Position numbers and translations under genes: made by a program | In this document: positions 59,721 through 64,000 of the stretch, in pieces | Layout of the letters: the number at the start of each line of letters is the position of its first letter | How positions within the stretch are numbered: position 1 is the stretch's first letter | Source of the DNA: Cacajao melanocephalus | Taxonomy: Eukaryota; Chordata; Mammalia; Primates; Pitheciidae | NCBI GenBank assembly: GCA_963573385.1 | Contig: CAUYLG010065891.1 | Span: forward strand, 1-64,000 | Direction of reading: 5' to 3' | DNA: 64,000 nt | The notes under the pieces: generated by a model | Told to the model about the DNA's origin: nothing | Seen by the model: the letters and a program-made list of their open reading frames with translations, nothing else | The model's database searches: none

Positions 59721-62666
59721 CTGGAAGAAGGAGGGAAAGAGAGAGGCTGATTTGTCGTTTGCAATCAGCAAAGGATTTGCATCTGTGACCCCAGCCTAGG
59801 GGAGGCACCCAGCTGATGTGGCTGGAAAGAGAGGGGGTACCTGCACCCCAGTCCCGCTAACTAAAGAGATCCAGCAAGGCACCTTCCCACTGTTCACCCT
59901 TCATTGATCTGCAGAGCCCAAGCACTGGACAGGGTGGTTATCACACCCAGTTCACAGGGGGAGAAACTGAGGCTTAGCAAGGTTCTGACCCTTGCCCAGG
60001 ATCCCTCCTGGGACTAGCGGTGGTGCCTCCCTCCTCTTGACCCCTTCCTCTTCACACACAACCTGGGCCCCAACTACGGCCTTAGCAATGGGGTCTGAGG
60101 GTTTGACCTCTTAAGTGCTCCCACACGTGGAATTCAACTCAGAGCTCCCGGTGGTGCTGAGAGGCCAGGGTAAGAGGGCAGAGACTGGTAGCTTCCCTCC
60201 GGCCCCAGAATCCCACCTGGCTGCCTCCCCCAGCAGCCAAGGAGCAGAGTTTTCTCAGCTGGGGAGTGGGTAAAGGTAAGAGCAGGGATGAATGCATCTC
60301 GTAATGGGGAATTTATTTCCATCCTGAGCAAAGGGTCAGACACAGAGAAAGGGTCTGCTGAATCACAGAATGTCATTCATTCATTCACCAAGCACATGCT
60401 GAGCCCCTTGCTGCACGTGGCTCTGTGCTTCGGCCAGATATGCAGAGATGCCTGCCCAGAGGCTCTGGGGGAGGCTTCCACAAGAGACGGTGCCCTCTGA
60501 GTGGGGTCCTGAGGGGTGGGCAGGAATCACCAGGGAAGGGAGACAAGGGCATTTTAAGCAGGGAAAACAGCCAGTAGCAAGGACAGGAAGTCAGGTAAGC
60601 CTGGGGCTGGAGGGGCAGGTGGGATGTGGAGCAAGGGCAGAGGACCAGGTGGCTGGAGCGTTGCCTAGCGATGCATCCACATACCCATCACTGTGTTTCT
60701 GACACCTCCACTGCCCTCTGAGCCGCCCTCTGAGTTCACTGCCTTCTGAGCTCAGATTTTTCTACTAAGAATCTGAGTACCCCAAAGAGCAGGGAAGCGT
60801 CATTCCTGTTGTCCAGGCATCTTGTCAGGTTAGTTCCTATTTCTATCTCTTAAATGCTGTGGTCTGGATAAAACATAATATGGTTACCTTGTATATAGAA
60901 GGTCTTGAATATATATTCAGTTAATGGCTGAATTGGAATAATTAATTATAGGTATTGAGGCCAGTTAGGACACTTTTTTAATAGTCCAGAAAAGAGATGG
61001 GCAAACCATTAGGTAACGAGCTTAGAACACAACCTTCCCTCCGGGAAGCACCGCACAGGCTGCTGGCGAGCAGGGGACATAGAGCCACGAGGGCTGCGCA
61101 GGCCAATCCATGGGCTCTGGGTGCTTCTTGCTGAATAACAATGTGGACGTCACAGCACTAAACAAACAAGCTTGTGGGGACTGTCTTGCAGGTGGAAAGT
61201 GGGCTTTAAAGTAACCCAAATAGCTACTGGTTAAAAACGATTGGTTTTACTGGCTAACAAATGTGTACTGCACACTAAGGTCTCTGCAGGGTTTTCCCAG
61301 GGGCATGGTTGAGTTGTGCGGGATCACCCTTCTCTAAGGAAGGCAGGAGAAGCTGACAGAATCGGTGGGACTGTTATATAGGCTTAGACTGCTCCACCCT
61401 GGAGTGGCCAAGGATCGTAGTGGCAGCAACCAATTATTCATTAGTTCCCTGAAGGTTTATTGTGCGTCTAGAGTTGAGCTCCAAGTGAATGGGCAAGCTG
61501 ATGCCTCCCCTCATCACTGCCCCAGAAACTTTATCAAAGGCTTCAATTCAAGTGCTTTCCAAGCACCTGTGCCAATGAAACATCCCACAGTACGTCTGGG
61601 TTCACAGGGGTGTGGGGATCAAGGAGGAACATGGTGAGTCAGAGCTGGGGCATGGGGTGGGCCCCCAAGGCTGCACAGTCTCACCTGGGGACAGAAGCAG
61701 TAGTGGTGGAATGATGATGACCTGCTGCAGGCCAGCCTCTGTACTACTCCTTTGACAAACACTTGGCCAGAGCAGGACTGTGCCCTCAGAGCCAGAGAAA
61801 GCCCTGGAGTGGCTGGAATACCGCTGCACACCTGCCCATTTCTGTCACCTGCAGTATCCTGTTTGCCCAGGTGAGCTCCATAAGGCCTAAGAGGGACTCT
61901 GGCTTCCTCAGCCTGACTTAGCCAGGCGGCCCCATCTACTCTGCGCACATCAGAGGGATAGTGGCCGAATCCCACTTCACTCTGCCTGGCACAGTTCATG
62001 TGGGTAGAGCTGAAAGGGGTTGGCCCAGGCGCCTCTGTTCAGGTGGTGCGAGGCCCTGCCCACAGTCACTCAGCAAGGCCCTGGCAAGGCTGGCTCCAGG
62101 GTTCAGGGGCCTGTCTCCCACAGCAGGGTCTTCTGTGCACCAGCAACTTTGATGTCATCCGGGAGGCTGTTGAAATGCAGACTCCCTGGCCCCACCCCAG
62201 ACCTGCGGAATCAGATGCCGCATTTTTAACAAGACACCCGGGTGCTTGCTGTGCACTTTAGTTTGAGACACCCTGGACCACCTTTCTCTCCTCTCCCCTG
62301 CCACAGTGCCTCTTGGTGGCCCCAAATCGTTCACAACCTACTCTGAGTCCCGATACCCCTCAGGGAACTATAGCTGTTTAAAACATCATGGGAAGATGTA
62401 GTGGAGAGACTCTGGGGTTGGTCAAACCTGAGTTTGAATCCCAACTCTGCCACTAACCAGCTGTGACTTTGGCCCAGGTGGCACAACTCTCTGAGGGGCA
62501 GATCCCTCACATTTCCTCCAAGGAGTTACAGACACATGGTGTGTGACATGCAGCACAGAGCCTGGCACGGAGCAGGCACTCCCAGGGTTAGGAACGGTTG
62601 CATTCCCTGAGGCCTGGGACTCAGGCAGGCAGGGAGATCTCAGCGGCAGCAGCAGCAAGTCCCTAC
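59721..62666 (-). other. ASB2: ASB2 intron (last)
   Basis: Flanked by GT (62666-62665) and AG (59722-59721) on the minus strand. It contains a reversed MIR-like piece near 59890-60010 and a MIR (+) at 62400-62590. Positions 60840-61000 are AT-rich. No other gene was recognised. Confidence 0.9.
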
Positions 62667-62820
62667 CTGCCTTCTCCTTGATGACGGCCCAGTCCTCGAA
62701 GCTGTCAATGTGCTCCTTCAGCCGCGAGCAAAGCTGCACGTTGCCCACGTAGTCCAGGAGGACATCGATGATGGGCCCTGCCCAACGGCTCACCTCCGGG
62801 GCAGACACGAACTCACAGAA
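62667..62820 (-). CDS. ASB2: ASB2 internal coding exon
   Basis: 154-base exon (51 codons plus one base) encoding FCEFVSAPEVSRWAGPIIDV through KEHIDSFEDWAVIKEKA. This links the last ankyrin repeat to the SOCS box. It starts in phase 0 after 'ttctctttcag' (acceptor at 62822-62821) and ends in phase 1 before GTAGG. Both phases fit the neighbouring exons exactly. No stop or frameshift. Confidence 0.95.
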
Positions 62821-63629
62821 CTGAAAGAGAACACGCCGGGACCAAGAAGTGAGTTCACCCCATCTGCAGCAGCCTGAGGGAAGGGAGCGCAGGAGATGTG
62901 TCCAAGCGCACACCCAGCATAGACACTGTCCCCTGAACAATGTCCCCCCAGCACAGGCTTCTGCTGCCCAAAGTGAAAGATGGGCAACTTGAGCAGGTTA
63001 CATCACCTTGGAGCCTCAATTTTCCTGTCTATAAAATAGGTATATGAAACAAACTACAAGGGGAATTTTTTTAAACGTGAGAATTAGGTATATGAACATA
63101 AACTTTGCACAAAGTAGGCAGCGCATGAATGATCGCCATTAACCATTACAGTAATTATCTCCAGGAGATGAATGTGTCTAACTTCCTTTTAAGTTCTGGC
63201 TTTTAAACCAACCACATGGACGTGTTCTGCCTCGGGGTCGCTGGCTTTCTGCTTCTGACCCGACCCTACACCAGCCTGCTCTTGACATCCCTTTCTGGAT
63301 CATTTTTATTTCGCAGCGCATTCCAGGTGTAGCCCCTTAGTTCTGCAGCGTTCTCCGCTCCACTGTCGGTTCCTTAAATTCCCCAAAGCAGTGGACCACA
63401 ACAAGGATTGTTCCAATGCACCACTAAGTTCTGCGGCCTCTAAAGTGAGCTAACTGCCGGTTCCGCTGCCTCCAAAGGGTGCTAACTCCTGGTCGACTTC
63501 GCTCCCTCCAAAGCGCCCTAACCACGAACCCAGGCTACCCAGGACGCAGGTTAACCACCGTGCTCTGCTGCCCGCAAAGCTGTCCACACTCCCGAGGCGC
63601 GCTCCCCGCCGCCGGCGCGCGCCGCCCAC
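62821..63629 (-). other. ASB2: ASB2 intron (second last)
   Basis: GT at 63629-63628 and AG at 62822-62821 on the minus strand. A MIR-like piece (+) lies near 62985-63120. CpG density rises towards the upstream exon. Confidence 0.9.
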
Positions 63630-64000
63630 CTGTACCACGCCGGGCTCCTTGTCGGCCGCGGGCTCGTCGTTGAACCTGCTGGAGGGCTGCGGGGCCGGCG
63701 GGTGCGGACCGTTGCCGTAGAGGCACGAGAAGCAGGGCTCGCCGTCGCAGCCCAGGTCCATGAGGAACTTGAGCAGCGACAGGCACTTCATGGCGAACAT
63801 GATGGTGGCGGGGAAGGCGGTGGGGTGCGTGGCGATGTAGGCGTCGATGTTCGCGCCGTGGTCCAGCAGCAGCTGCATGGTGCGCAGACAGCCGTGGCGG
63901 ATGGCCACGAGCAGGGGGCTGATGACGTCGCGGTTGGGGTCGGCGCCGTGTTCCAGCAGCAGCTCGGTGGCGTACACGTTGTTGTTGACCACCGCGAAGT
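63630..64000 (-). CDS. ASB2: ASB2 coding exon, ankyrin repeats, cut by the window edge
   Basis: The exon runs from beyond the right edge to the donor at 63629. In frame it reads FAVVNNNVYATELLLEHGAD at the edge. It continues with ankyrin-repeat pattern residues (LLLEHGADPN, then PLLVAIRHGCLRTMQLLLDH and GANID) and a spacer through CDGEPCFSCLYGNGPHPPAP to EPGVVQ. The Gln codon ends exactly at the donor, phase 0. The exon is CpG-rich. The upstream ankyrin repeats, the alternative N-termini and the promoters of ASB2 are outside the window. Confidence 0.95.

Noticed and set aside
62821..62940. Upstream extension of the ASB2 152-base-class exon frame to 62940
   Set aside because: This is intron sequence before the acceptor at 62822-62821.
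63450..63629. Extension of the ASB2 exon frame beyond position 63630
   Set aside because: The frame continues past the GT donor into the intron. The correct exon end at 63630 is supported by the matching phase of the next exon.

Overview
The window is ordinary nuclear DNA from a primate, human or a close relative. It is dense in Alu elements, contains THE1/MST-type LTRs, and carries parts of two mammalian genes that I recognise. No microbial, plasmid or phage features are present. I could not settle the species from the sequence alone. From established knowledge, the gene order FAM181A (+) followed by ASB2 (-) matches human chromosome 14q32.12.

Layout. Positions 1 to about 51,000 are non-coding. 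They hold Alu, L1, L2-like, MIR and LTR repeats, microsatellites, one 30-bp minisatellite (9661-9960) and some unique sequence. The ORFs here look like chance frames or repeat relics. From 51,480 to 52,560 there is unique sequence and then a short CpG-rich stretch, which is a plausible regulatory and promoter area. FAM181A follows on the + strand: its coding sequence sits in a single exon (53344-54222), with a poly(A) signal at 54621. A 4.5-kb intergenic stretch leads to the 3' end of ASB2 on the - strand. The last three ASB2 coding exons are visible (59584-59720, 62667-62820, and 63630 to the window edge), with matching splice phases. The rest of ASB2 lies beyond position 64,000. The two genes converge tail to tail.

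How the genes work. FAM181A is a small nuclear-type protein of a two-member family (FAM181A/B) reported to bind TEAD transcription factors. The sequence shows the expected Omega-loop-like motif LPASFWEEP. ASB2 is the substrate-recognition subunit of a Cullin-5/Elongin B-C ubiquitin ligase. The window shows its last ankyrin repeats and a complete SOCS box. Nothing in the sequence ties the two genes functionally.

No new biological system was found. The most unusual signals are small-scale rearrangements. Three places hold short copies of nearby repeat sequence (5691-5784, 11081-11120, 17852-17929), which resembles template-switch copying. One Alu has its 3' end replaced by unrelated sequence ending in AATAAA and a poly(A) run (48735-49072). 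Other points worth a look are the shuffled 30-bp minisatellite, an ERV-like LTR with tandem CCAAT hairpins, an RFX-like palindrome in another LTR, and a perfect bZIP-type inverted repeat at 47926.
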